NCBI GenBank assembly: GCA_038825775.1
Contig: JAWBOW010000045.1
Coordinates: 1-6,685, forward strand
DNA length: 6,685 bases
From: JAWBOW01 sp038825775
GTDB lineage: Archaea > Nanobdellota > Nanobdellia > Woesearchaeales > WAPY01
Direction: 5' to 3'
The position numbers and the translations under genes were made by a program. The notes under the pieces are model-generated. The model saw nothing but the letters and a program-made list of their open reading frames with translations. It had not been told where the DNA came from and did no database searches. Of the stretch, positions 1 to 5,960 are shown piece by piece; positions within the stretch are counted from its first letter, which is position 1, and each line of letters starts with the position of its first letter.

Positions 1-19
1 GATATTCCGTTGAAAAATT

Positions 20-37
20 AAAATATTAAATTATAAA
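20..37 (+). promoter_or_regulatory. TATA-like promoter of the PIN gene
   Basis: The AT-only stretch aaatattaaattataaa ends 16 nt before the ATG at 54. A TATA box centred near 27 would place the transcript start close to the ATG. A weak purine run (aaaggataaaaggg) lies between, but it does not match the archaeal anti-SD well. In such AT-rich sequence the call is tentative. Confidence 0.3.
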
Positions 38-53
38 GGATAAAAGGGTAAGA

Positions 54-764
54 ATGTCAAAGGCAATAATCTTTGATTCTGGACCAATAATTAGCTTAAC
101 ATTAAACAATCTACTCTGGATTTTGGAGGAATTAAAAAAGGAATATGGGGGGATTTTTCTAATATCAGAAACAGTTAAAACAGAACTGATTGACAGGCCT
201 TTCCTCACAAAAAAATACAAGTTTGAAGCACTACAAGTTATGAGGGAAATTTACAACGGAACAATAAATGTTGTGAAGAGCGAGATAATAAAGAAAAGAA
301 CAGAGGAAATTCTAAGAATTGCAAACACAACATTCAAAGCTCATAACTCATTCGTGCAGATAGTTCAGCAGGGAGAAATAGAATCGATTGCAGCTTACAA
401 GCACTTAAATGCAGAAGCACTTGTAATTGATGAGAGAACAACAAGGATGCTTATTGAACAACCAAACGAATTAAAAAAACTAATGGAATCAAGGTTGCAC
501 ACAAAGGTTGAAATTGACAAAGAGAATTTTTTAAAGCTAAAAGAAATTCTCTCGGATATAAATGTGATAAGATCAGCAGAGATTGCGACAATAGCTTATG
601 AGAAAAAAATCTTAAACTCCCTAATAGTTCCTGAAGAAGAAAAAAGTTATAAAAATTTAAAGATTGAACTCTTAGAATCAATACTTTGGGGATTAAAGTT
701 GAGTGGTTGCTCAATAAGTGAACAGGAAATCAATAAAATATTAAGAATAGAAGCAAGAATTTAA
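54..764 (+). CDS. PIN-domain nuclease-like protein with helical C-terminal extension
   Basis: This 236-residue protein has a PIN-fold N-terminal half of about 135 residues. Seen: the strand-1 motif IIFDSGPI with Asp8; Glu44 in VKTELID; the GEIESIAAY helix with Glu108/Glu110; and LVIDERTTR with Asp126. Together these give the four acidic positions that bind Mg2+/Mn2+ in PIN ribonucleases. The GE.E and IDER wording resembles the DUF3368-type PIN subgroup (family knowledge from memory). Residues about 140-236 are charged, probably helical, and not recognised. VapC toxins are usually about 130 residues, so this is not a minimal toxin. No antitoxin-like gene lies downstream, and the 53 nt upstream are too short to show one. 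It ends tail-to-tail with the methyltransferase gene 11 nt away. An RNase role in toxin-antitoxin or RNA processing is likely, but the substrate is unknown. No signal peptide or membrane segment is seen. Confidence 0.8.
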   Translation: MSKAIIFDSGPIISLTLNNLLWILEELKKEYGGIFLISETVKTELIDRPFLTKKYKFEALQVMREIYNGTINVVKSEIIKKRTEEILRIANTTFKAHNSFVQIVQQGEIESIAAYKHLNAEALVIDERTTRMLIEQPNELKKLMESRLHTKVEIDKENFLKLKEILSDINVIRSAEIATIAYEKKILNSLIVPEEEKSYKNLKIELLESILWGLKLSGCSISEQEINKILRIEARI

Positions 765-775
765 AAAGTTTATAA

Positions 776-1765
776 TCAAAGTTTTATTATCTTTGCAACA
801 AAAAAACCATCAGTGTTGTTGTCCTGAGGCCAAATTCTTAAGCAATTCTCTATTCTATCATCAAAGTATTCTCCTTCAAAATTCAAAATTGGAGGAGAAC
901 TCTTAATGTTTAGTCTTATCCTTTCAAGCTCTGCATTTTCATGATTTTTTAGCAAGTGATTAATAACTGCTTCGTTCTCTTCTGGTTCTAAAGTGCAAGT
1001 TGAATACACAAGCACACCTTCTCTTTCAAGAATATTAAATGAGTGCTCAATTAGTTTCTTTTGAAGTTTTGATAACCTTTTAATCATATTAACATTATAA
1101 ATTTCTATGGTAGAAGGGGATTTTCTTATTGTTCCAATACCAGAACAAGGAGCGTCCAATAGTATCTTTGAAAAACTCTCTCTTATAGAAAGGCCGTCTT
1201 GGTTTGTTATAACAACATTCGTTGCTCCTATTCTTTGAACATTTTGTGATAATGCCTTTATTCTTGAATAATCAGGATCATTAGCAACAATAATGCCTTT
1301 ATTTTTCATAATTTCTGCTAACAAAGTTGTTTTTGAGCCAGGAGCTGCTGCAATATCTAAAACTTTATCTTGTTCAGAAGGGTTTAAAACTATTGGTGGA
1401 ATCATAGAAGCAGCTTCTTGAACATAAATATAGCCCAATGTGTGCTCTAAAGTATTGCCAATATCTCTCCTTTGTCCTGAGTAAAAATATCCATACTCAT
1501 ACCAAGGGATTCTTTCAAGCACAAAATTCTTTTTTATTCTTTCTAAAACTTCATTAATCCTTTCTTTTGAAACCTTTAAAGTGTTTATTCTAAAAGATTC
1601 CCTTTGAAAAGAGAGTGAAAATCTTATGAATAATTCATAATTATCTCCTAAAATACTCTTATACCTCTTTTCAAATTCTGGTTTTATCTTCTGCTTAAAC
1701 TCAGAAGCCCAAGGCATTTCTTTAATTTCAAAAGAGTTCTTGTTTTCTGAATCTTTTTCTGACAT
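776..1765 (-). CDS. NOL1/NOP2/Sun-family RNA (tRNA) cytosine-5 methyltransferase, archaeal Trm4-like
   Basis: This 329-residue enzyme transfers methyl from S-adenosylmethionine to C5 of cytosine in RNA. All key motifs are visible: the family N-terminal RINTLK (59-64); YVQEAASMIP (114-123); SAM-binding motif I DIAAAPGSKTT (137-147); motif IV LLDAPCSG (202-209) with Cys207; and motif VI VYSTCTLEPEENE (253-265) with the catalytic nucleophile Cys257. The C-terminal motif RIWPQDNNTDGFFVAKI begins at 310. Both cysteines are present, so the enzyme should be active. It has no PUA domain and is close in length to archaeal Trm4 proteins, which methylate tRNA at several cytosines including C48/C49. That tRNA role is inferred from the family, and an rRNA target of the RsmB/RsmF type cannot be excluded. 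The start at 1765 is supported by a TATA-like element 24 nt upstream and no SD, so the mRNA is probably leaderless. It is divergent from the LAGLIDADG gene and convergent with the PIN gene. Confidence 0.93.
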   Translation of the reverse strand: MSEKDSENKNSFEIKEMPWASEFKQKIKPEFEKRYKSILGDNYELFIRFSLSFQRESFRINTLKVSKERINEVLERIKKNFVLERIPWYEYGYFYSGQRRDIGNTLEHTLGYIYVQEAASMIPPIVLNPSEQDKVLDIAAAPGSKTTLLAEIMKNKGIIVANDPDYSRIKALSQNVQRIGATNVVITNQDGLSIRESFSKILLDAPCSGIGTIRKSPSTIEIYNVNMIKRLSKLQKKLIEHSFNILEREGVLVYSTCTLEPEENEAVINHLLKNHENAELERIRLNIKSSPPILNFEGEYFDDRIENCLRIWPQDNNTDGFFVAKIIKL

Positions 1766-1789
1766 TAATTTTGATGTTTTGCTTTTTGG

Positions 1790-1801
1790 TATAAAAAATT
1801 T
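1790..1801 (-). promoter_or_regulatory. TATA/BRE-like promoter of the methyltransferase gene
   Basis: Read on the minus strand the element is AAATTTTTTATA, leaving 24 nt to the ATG at 1765. It resembles the AAAGTTTTATA elements before the LAGLIDADG and Elp3 genes and has the same spacing. No SD sequence lies between, which points to a leaderless transcript. Confidence 0.5.
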
Positions 1802-1849
1802 TTGAAAAAAATAATTTTATTTTAACTATTATAAAATAACAACAAACAG

Positions 1850-1861
1850 AAAGTTTTATAA
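1850..1861 (+). promoter_or_regulatory. TATA/BRE-like promoter of the LAGLIDADG gene
   Basis: AAAGTTTTATAA ends 23 nt before the ATG at 1885. The same 11-mer, AAAGTTTTATA, precedes the Elp3 gene on the other strand. The spacing puts the expected transcript start at or next to the ATG, and no SD is present, so the mRNA is probably leaderless. Confidence 0.6.
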
Positions 1862-1884
1862 TACTTGCTTAAAACCACAATATC

Positions 1885-2925
1885 ATGACTAATTACAGAG
1901 AAGGGCTTACTGAAATAATCGAAAGGGAAATATTTGATAAAACAAGAACTTTTGAGTCCTACAAGGAGAGAATTCAAGAATTCAGGAGAAAAGGCTATAA
2001 TTCAATTTACGAAGTCGCAATTTTCTTAAAAGAAATTATTGAAAGAAAGTATGACAAATCAAAGATTTCTCCAACAATAAACTCTAATCTAATCTCAAAG
2101 ATAATATTTGGTGACGAAACTGAAAATCACACAAAAAATATTCTAAAGAGGATTGAGAGGGAATACGGAGGAATTTTAGAATTTTTTAACCAAGAAGGGT
2201 TTTTAAAGTATGACTTCAAATTTTATGAAAACTTAAAGAATAAAGGTTATTCTTATTCAATGAGCGATATTAGAAGACAGATTATAGTTCCTGAAATATT
2301 AGAAGGTATTGATTATTTTATCCTGGGAACAATAGTTGGTGATGGAAAACTTGAAAAGAATAAAAAAGACATACACTTAGTTGTGCTTCAAGGAGAAAAA
2401 TCAGATTATAAATTTTATAATAATGTCTTAAAAGATTTGCTTTCAAGAAGATTCAACATTAATGCTGAAATCATGGATGTTGAAAAACACGGTGTGAGAA
2501 TAGATTTGTGCTCAAAACTTATTTACACTTGGGTTGAAAGAAATATTAATTTTCCTAACAACAAGAAAAACTTAGAATTTTCTCTTGAAGTTTCAAAGGA
2601 CAAAAAACTCTCTTTCCTAGCAGGAATTGTTGCAACAAGTGCAAAGATTGAAAGAACAGGAATTGTTATAGAGCACAAATATGAAAAAATAATAAGATCA
2701 ACAGGAAATTTATTAGAATCTTTAAATATAAATTATTGTTATGGAAAAAACATTTTAGATGCTCATAAACCATACAACATAATAATTCCAAAGAACGAAG
2801 TTTTAAAGATTGCTGATGAAAGAATAAAAATTGATTGGGTTAAAGATTTTAAGATTCAAAAAAATTATGGTTATTTCCTAAACCCAAAGCATTTTGAGGG
2901 CTTGAAAAAGAATAAGATGGTTTAG
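1885..2925 (+). CDS. Free-standing LAGLIDADG-fold protein with degenerate second motif
   Basis: This 346-residue protein has a two-repeat LAGLIDADG (DOD-type) core. Motif 1 is ILGTIVGDG (146-154), with the usual catalytic acid as Asp153. Motif 2 is LAGIVATSA (245-253), 99 residues later, where the acid position is Ser252 and the final Gly is Ala. Between them, LQGEKSDYKFYNNVL and RIDLCSKLIYTWV are typical of the helix/strand elements in these endonucleases. Residues 1-140 form a charged helical region that may hold a helix-turn-helix around 60-75, but I do not recognise it. With one catalytic acid gone, double-strand cleavage is doubtful. It could be a nickase, a decayed homing endonuclease, or a LAGLIDADG fold recruited as a DNA-binding regulator, as in bacterial WhiA. 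The frame is intact, the gene has its own promoter, and it lies between two housekeeping genes rather than inside one. It shows no sign of being an intein or intron ORF. Confidence 0.7.
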   Translation: MTNYREGLTEIIEREIFDKTRTFESYKERIQEFRRKGYNSIYEVAIFLKEIIERKYDKSKISPTINSNLISKIIFGDETENHTKNILKRIEREYGGILEFFNQEGFLKYDFKFYENLKNKGYSYSMSDIRRQIIVPEILEGIDYFILGTIVGDGKLEKNKKDIHLVVLQGEKSDYKFYNNVLKDLLSRRFNINAEIMDVEKHGVRIDLCSKLIYTWVERNINFPNNKKNLEFSLEVSKDKKLSFLAGIVATSAKIERTGIVIEHKYEKIIRSTGNLLESLNINYCYGKNILDAHKPYNIIIPKNEVLKIADERIKIDWVKDFKIQKNYGYFLNPKHFEGLKKNKMV

Positions 2926-2931
2926 AAAAGA

Positions 2932-2960
2932 TGATTTTAAAAAAATAATTAAAAGTTTAA
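2932..2960 (-). terminator. U-rich terminator of the Elp3 gene
   Basis: Directly after the Elp3 stop codon, the minus strand reads through a T-rich stretch that includes a run of seven T (2939-2945) and TTTT blocks. Archaeal RNA polymerase terminates on such U-tracts without a hairpin. It fills the 35-nt gap between the two convergent genes. Confidence 0.45.
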
Positions 2961-4727
2961 TTAAATCTTCTTCATCATATAATAATAATATTTTTTATAA
3001 CCCAATCTTCTATAATAATCCCTAACACCAATTCCAGAAATCACAAGAATTTTTTTGATGTCAAATTCTTCCTTAGCAATCCTCTCAGCTTCCATAACAA
3101 GTTCTCTACCAAAACCCCTGTGTTGAAGTTGGTTTTCAAGTAAGGATTTTTCTCCAATAGGAACTGCTGTTCCATAAACATGCACTTCTCTAATCCCTGC
3201 TGTTTTGTTGTCAATAAACTTTAAAAATGGTTTGTAAGGAATTCTCAATCTTAAAAATCCTATTAAGAAATCGTTCTTCACATCCTCAAAACTCAAAAAC
3301 ACTTCTGTTGAATTGCTAGCTTCATAATCAAACCTTTTCATTCTTATGCTGTTAAAATCAATCTTCCTTCCTCTTGGTTCTCTACACCTAATGCATCTAC
3401 ATTTTTTGTTTAAAGATCTCATCTTGTTATGAACGAACTGCCTAAAATTTGTTATTGAAACACCAGCATCTGTGTATTTTGTTGGAATATCACGCTGAAT
3501 TCTCATTATCCTACAATATTCTGGAACAAAATCCTTTATCTTTATGACCAAATCACAAGCTTCTTCTGTTGTTAATGGCTTAAAAGAACCATTTTTCCAC
3601 AAATCATAAAGTTCTGTTCCTTTCAAAACCATTGTTGGATAAATCTTCAAAGCATCCGGCCTAAATCTTTGGTCTTCAAATAAAATCCTAAACATTCCAA
3701 AATCCAAGTTTTTGTCAGACCCTGGAAGCCCAAGCATCATGTGATAGCCAACCTTTAAAAAAGAGTCCTTTAAGATTTGGGTTGCCCTTATAGAATCATC
3801 AACAGAATGTCCCCTACTTATCTTTTTTAGAATCTCATCATAAATTGTTTGCACTCCAAGCTCAACCCTTGTGGTTCCTAATTTAAGCATTTGTTTTACA
3901 TGTGATTCCATAGAATAATCAGGCCTTGTTTCTATGCAGAAAGCAACACACTTTATTCTTGATATTTCATTTCTCTTTTGCTCATAATTTAAATCTCTTA
4001 ATTTTTTGTTTTTAATTTCTAAGATTTTTTGCTTTATTTTTTTTGTTCTTTCTGGATCTTTAACATCAGCAGGAAGTTCAAAGAATTCCTTGAATCTTTC
4101 AAAATCAAAACCATTTTTGTTATAAAACATATTTGAAAAATCATTCATTGCTTTGAAAGCATTCATTACAAAATCTTCTTGATATTTCAAGTCAAAACTT
4201 GGGAATGTTCCGCCCATTATTATGAGCTCTATTTTTTCAGGATTGTGGGCTGTAACTAAGTATTGTTCTAACCTGTTAAAAACTTGAACATAAGCATCAT
4301 AATCAGCCCTCAAAGCCCTAAGTGCTGCTGGTTCTTTTCCAGTATAGCTTTGAGGAACATCACCAAAAAAGGATTTTAAGCCGCCAGGACAATAAATGCA
4401 TTTTCCATGAGGACAATTAAGTGGCATTGTCATTATTGCTATTGGAGTCACTCCTGAAATGCTTCTAAACGGTTTTGTCACAAGAACATTCTTTAATTTT
4501 TTAAGCTCTTCATTGTTAGCATAGCACAAAATCCTAATGTTTGTGAGCATTCTTTTAAGTTTAAAATTTTTTGAAACTTCTTTTTTTAAACTATCAATCT
4601 CTTCCTTATTAGAAATTTTCTCATTGATAATTTTATTTATTATGAATCTTGCTGCATCAATTTCGTTTTGTTCAATTGACTTGTCTGCACATTCTTCATT
4701 ATTAATTTTAACATTCTTTAAACTCAT
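2961..4727 (-). CDS. elp3: Elp3-family tRNA uridine-34 carboxymethyltransferase (radical SAM + GNAT acetyltransferase)
   Basis: This 588-residue protein uses S-adenosylmethionine radical chemistry and acetyl-CoA to build cm5U at the wobble position of tRNA. The radical-SAM core carries the Elp3 cluster motif CPHGKCIYCPGG, with cysteines 105, 110 and 113 for the 4Fe-4S cluster. Other Elp3 signatures are MGGTFPS (171-177), IETRPDYSM (265-273), RVELGVQT (287-294) and HMMLGLPGS (329-337). Cys443, Cys445 and Cys448 in KCRCIRCRE are the likely zinc ligands between the domains. The C-terminal GNAT domain has REVHVYG (513-519), the acetyl-CoA loop HRGFGREL (536-543) and GVRDYYRRLGY (567-577). Archaeal Elp3 is known to work without the other Elongator subunits, and none are seen here. 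The length is slightly above the usual 540-550, mainly through a Lys/Glu-rich stretch around 195-255. The start at 4727 is supported by a TATA element 26 nt upstream without an SD. It lies 97 nt downstream of the asparagine synthetase gene on the same strand. Confidence 0.96.
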   Translation of the reverse strand: MSLKNVKINNEECADKSIEQNEIDAARFIINKIINEKISNKEEIDSLKKEVSKNFKLKRMLTNIRILCYANNEELKKLKNVLVTKPFRSISGVTPIAIMTMPLNCPHGKCIYCPGGLKSFFGDVPQSYTGKEPAALRALRADYDAYVQVFNRLEQYLVTAHNPEKIELIIMGGTFPSFDLKYQEDFVMNAFKAMNDFSNMFYNKNGFDFERFKEFFELPADVKDPERTKKIKQKILEIKNKKLRDLNYEQKRNEISRIKCVAFCIETRPDYSMESHVKQMLKLGTTRVELGVQTIYDEILKKISRGHSVDDSIRATQILKDSFLKVGYHMMLGLPGSDKNLDFGMFRILFEDQRFRPDALKIYPTMVLKGTELYDLWKNGSFKPLTTEEACDLVIKIKDFVPEYCRIMRIQRDIPTKYTDAGVSITNFRQFVHNKMRSLNKKCRCIRCREPRGRKIDFNSIRMKRFDYEASNSTEVFLSFEDVKNDFLIGFLRLRIPYKPFLKFIDNKTAGIREVHVYGTAVPIGEKSLLENQLQHRGFGRELVMEAERIAKEEFDIKKILVISGIGVRDYYRRLGYKKYYYYMMKKI

Positions 4728-4753
4728 AAGGAAAAATAGAACAAAGTATGAAG

Positions 4754-4765
4754 ATATAAAACTTT
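4754..4765 (-). promoter_or_regulatory. TATA/BRE-like promoter of elp3
   Basis: On the minus strand this reads AAAGTTTTATAT and ends 26 nt before the Elp3 ATG. It shares 11 bases exactly with the element before the LAGLIDADG gene. It suggests that elp3 has its own leaderless transcript and need not depend on read-through from the asparagine synthetase gene. Confidence 0.55.
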
Positions 4766-4796
4766 TGAAAGGAAAAAAGAATAGAATTAAGAAGAA

Positions 4797-4824
4797 TTAA
4801 AACAAATTAAAATAAAAAATATAA
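4797..4824 (-). terminator. Possible U-rich terminator of the asparagine synthetase gene
   Basis: Immediately after the stop codon the minus strand is T-rich, with a run of six T and several TTTT blocks. This is the usual form of an archaeal U-tract terminator. Together with the separate elp3 promoter it argues against an obligatory operon, though read-through remains possible. Confidence 0.4.
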
Positions 4825-5826
4825 TTAAACAATAACTTTCCTTCCAGGTATTCTTGGGAACAACTGAATCTCCTCAATATGCTTTTTTCCTGTTAAAAAC
4901 CTCATTAATCTTTCAAAACCAAAACCAGCTCCTGCGCTTGGAACTAAAAGCCCTTTTTTTGATAGCTCAAGATAATACTTAAATTCCTCTAAAAAACCCT
5001 CTCTACCAGAAAGTTTTTTTATGAGTTTTTCATACTCATACTCACGCTCTCCACCACTCAAGCCCTCACCAAAACCTTCTGGATAGATTAAATCATAGTT
5101 CAAAAAATGTCCTTCAGCAGAAGGGTCTTCTTTGTCATAAAATTCTCTTTTGTGGCAGGTAACCCAAAATGGTTCTTTAAATTTTTTAGAAGAGATTTCT
5201 TCCCAGTCAGCACCATATTTTTGCTCTAATTCGTGTGTTGTGAAAACCTTAAATGGTTTTTCAGGCACTTTAAGTTTTCTGCCAAAAAATTTAAGCTCTT
5301 CTTTGCATTCTTTCTTAACCTTTTTTATAACCCTAACTAAAAAACTCTCCATTAATTTAAAAACATCTTTCATTCTTCCATACGCAATCTCAAAATCAAC
5401 TTGTGAAAACTCAAAACAATGCCTTCCTGTTGATGCTCTTTTTTCATCCTCAATTCTTATGTTTGGCGATATAATAAATATTTTTTCAGCTCCAGAGATG
5501 AGAGAGATCTGCTTGTGCAATATCATGCTCTGCATTAATTTAAACTTTTGTCCATAACACTCTATGTTTATTGTCTTTTTTATTGAAGAGTTTGGATCAG
5601 GTGCTAAAGGATCTGTTATTGGTGACAAAATAACTGGCATTAATTGTTTAAAACCATTCTCTGTAAAAAAATCAGTTATCTCTTTTAAAACAACTGTTTG
5701 TATTTTTAAGGTTTGATTAGAATGTTTTAAATGATTTAATATGATTTTTATATCATCCTCTGTTTCGGATTTAATTGTTTTCATTTGTCCTCCTAATTCT
5801 TTTTCCTTTGTTTTAAGTTCGCTCAT
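4825..5826 (-). CDS. Archaeal asparagine synthetase (AsnRS-like catalytic core, AS-AR type)
   Basis: This protein of 333 residues, or 319 from the second start, is a class II synthetase core without the N-terminal OB-fold anticodon-binding domain. It is therefore not an AsnRS. It matches the archaeal asparagine synthetase family, characterised in Pyrococcus, which converts aspartate to asparagine through an aspartyl-adenylate. Seen: motif 1 region PVILSPITDPLAPDP (64-78); MQSMILHKQ (98-106); motif 2 with Arg124 in SPNIRIE, then GRHCFEFSQVDFE (134-146); the substrate loop GFGEGLSGGEREYEYE (251-266); and motif 3 GAGFGFERLMRF (299-310) with Arg306. The residues from 38 onward align by memory with the ~294-residue Pyrococcus enzyme. 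Two starts are possible: Met1 behind AAGGTG with a 5-nt spacer, or Met15 (5784) behind AGGAGG with a 4-nt spacer. Met15 gives a length closer to the family. It faces an Lrp/AsnC regulator across 134 nt. Confidence 0.9.
   Translation of the reverse strand: MSELKTKEKELGGQMKTIKSETEDDIKIILNHLKHSNQTLKIQTVVLKEITDFFTENGFKQLMPVILSPITDPLAPDPNSSIKKTINIECYGQKFKLMQSMILHKQISLISGAEKIFIISPNIRIEDEKRASTGRHCFEFSQVDFEIAYGRMKDVFKLMESFLVRVIKKVKKECKEELKFFGRKLKVPEKPFKVFTTHELEQKYGADWEEISSKKFKEPFWVTCHKREFYDKEDPSAEGHFLNYDLIYPEGFGEGLSGGEREYEYEKLIKKLSGREGFLEEFKYYLELSKKGLLVPSAGAGFGFERLMRFLTGKKHIEEIQLFPRIPGRKVIV
5789..5794 (-). promoter_or_regulatory. AGGAGG Shine-Dalgarno for internal start Met15
   Basis: A perfect AGGAGG on the minus strand lies 4 nt before an in-frame ATG at 5784, inside the first codons of the longer reading frame. 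It would start a 319-residue asparagine synthetase, nearer the family length than the 333-residue form. Because it also encodes Leu-Gly-Gly in the longer frame, chance cannot be ruled out. Confidence 0.5.
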
Positions 5827-5831
5827 AAAAA

Positions 5832-5837
5832 CACCTT
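5832..5837 (-). promoter_or_regulatory. AAGGTG Shine-Dalgarno for the longer asparagine synthetase start
   Basis: AAGGTG on the minus strand, 5 nt before the ATG at 5826, pairs with the archaeal 16S tail (CACCT). It is one of the two clear SD sites found before genes in this window. It supports Met1, provided the transcript begins far enough upstream. Confidence 0.5.
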
Positions 5838-5843
5838 AACGAT

Positions 5844-5855
5844 ATAATAATATAG
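5844..5855 (-). promoter_or_regulatory. Proximal TATA-like element of the asparagine synthetase gene
   Basis: The minus strand reads ctatattattat, ending 17 nt before the Met1 codon. Transcription starting about 25 nt from its centre would begin at or just inside the Met1 codon. This element would then only suit translation from Met15 with its AGGAGG. Confidence 0.3.
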
Positions 5856-5865
5856 TAGTGTCTCA

Positions 5866-5877
5866 TTTTTTATTAAA
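5866..5877 (-). promoter_or_regulatory. Distal TATA-like element of the asparagine synthetase gene
   Basis: The minus strand reads tttaataaaaaa, preceded by gaaatg. A transcript from here would start near 5845 and carry a leader of about 18-20 nt containing the AAGGTG SD of Met1. The match to the AAAGTTTTATA elements is weaker than at the other genes. Confidence 0.35.
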
Positions 5878-5895
5878 CATTTCTGTAAAAAAATG

Positions 5896-5906
5896 GAATA
5901 ATATTC
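5896..5906 (+). promoter_or_regulatory. Candidate Lrp/AsnC operator GAATA-A-TATTC
   Basis: This is a perfect 5-bp inverted repeat around one central base. It has the GAA-N5-TTC layout described for archaeal feast/famine (Lrp-family) regulators. It sits between the divergent asparagine synthetase and regulator genes and abuts the TATA-like element at 5907-5918. A regulator bound here could block its own promoter and act on the synthetase promoter about 20 nt away. Confidence 0.4.
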
Positions 5907-5918
5907 AAATTTTTATAA
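5907..5918 (+). promoter_or_regulatory. TATA/BRE-like element, distal candidate for the regulator gene
   Basis: AAATTTTTATAA closely matches the AAAGTTTTATAA elements of other genes but lies 42 nt before the ATG at 5961. It would give a leader of about 20 nt, with no SD. It directly adjoins the inverted repeat at 5896-5906. Confidence 0.4.
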
Positions 5919-5928
5919 AAAATAGAAA

Positions 5929-5939
5929 TATTTTTAAAA
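5929..5939 (+). promoter_or_regulatory. TATA-like element, proximal candidate for the regulator gene
   Basis: TATTTTTAAAA ends 21 nt before the ATG at 5961. This is near the spacing seen at the leaderless genes of the window, and there is no SD. Its sequence is a poorer match than the element at 5907-5918. Only one of the two may be used. Confidence 0.4.
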
Positions 5940-5960
5940 CATTGTTCACTATTTATTATT

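Noticed and set aside
1..29. C-terminal tail of an upstream gene (frame 3 reads YSVEKLKY then TAA)
   Set aside because: Eight codons are too few to tell from chance. Other frames also stop within the first 21 nt.
1885..2925. Intein or intron-encoded homing endonuclease interrupting a host gene
   Set aside because: Both flanking genes are complete and in other orientations. The ORF has its own promoter and start, and no splice-junction residues are seen.
4537..4800. Plus-strand open frame of 87 codons overlapping the 5' end of elp3
   Set aside because: It lies antisense to the conserved Elp3 start and shows no promoter or SD. Its hydrophobic stretch mirrors Lys/Glu codons on the other strand.
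5150..5557. Plus-strand open frame of 135 codons inside the asparagine synthetase gene
   Set aside because: It is antisense to a strongly conserved gene, and its Leu/Ser/Phe-rich product is the typical shadow of a Lys/Glu-rich protein.
4825..5826. Asparaginyl- or aspartyl-tRNA synthetase
   Set aside because: The class II motifs are present, but the N-terminal OB-fold anticodon-binding domain is absent. The length and motif wording fit the archaeal asparagine synthetase instead.
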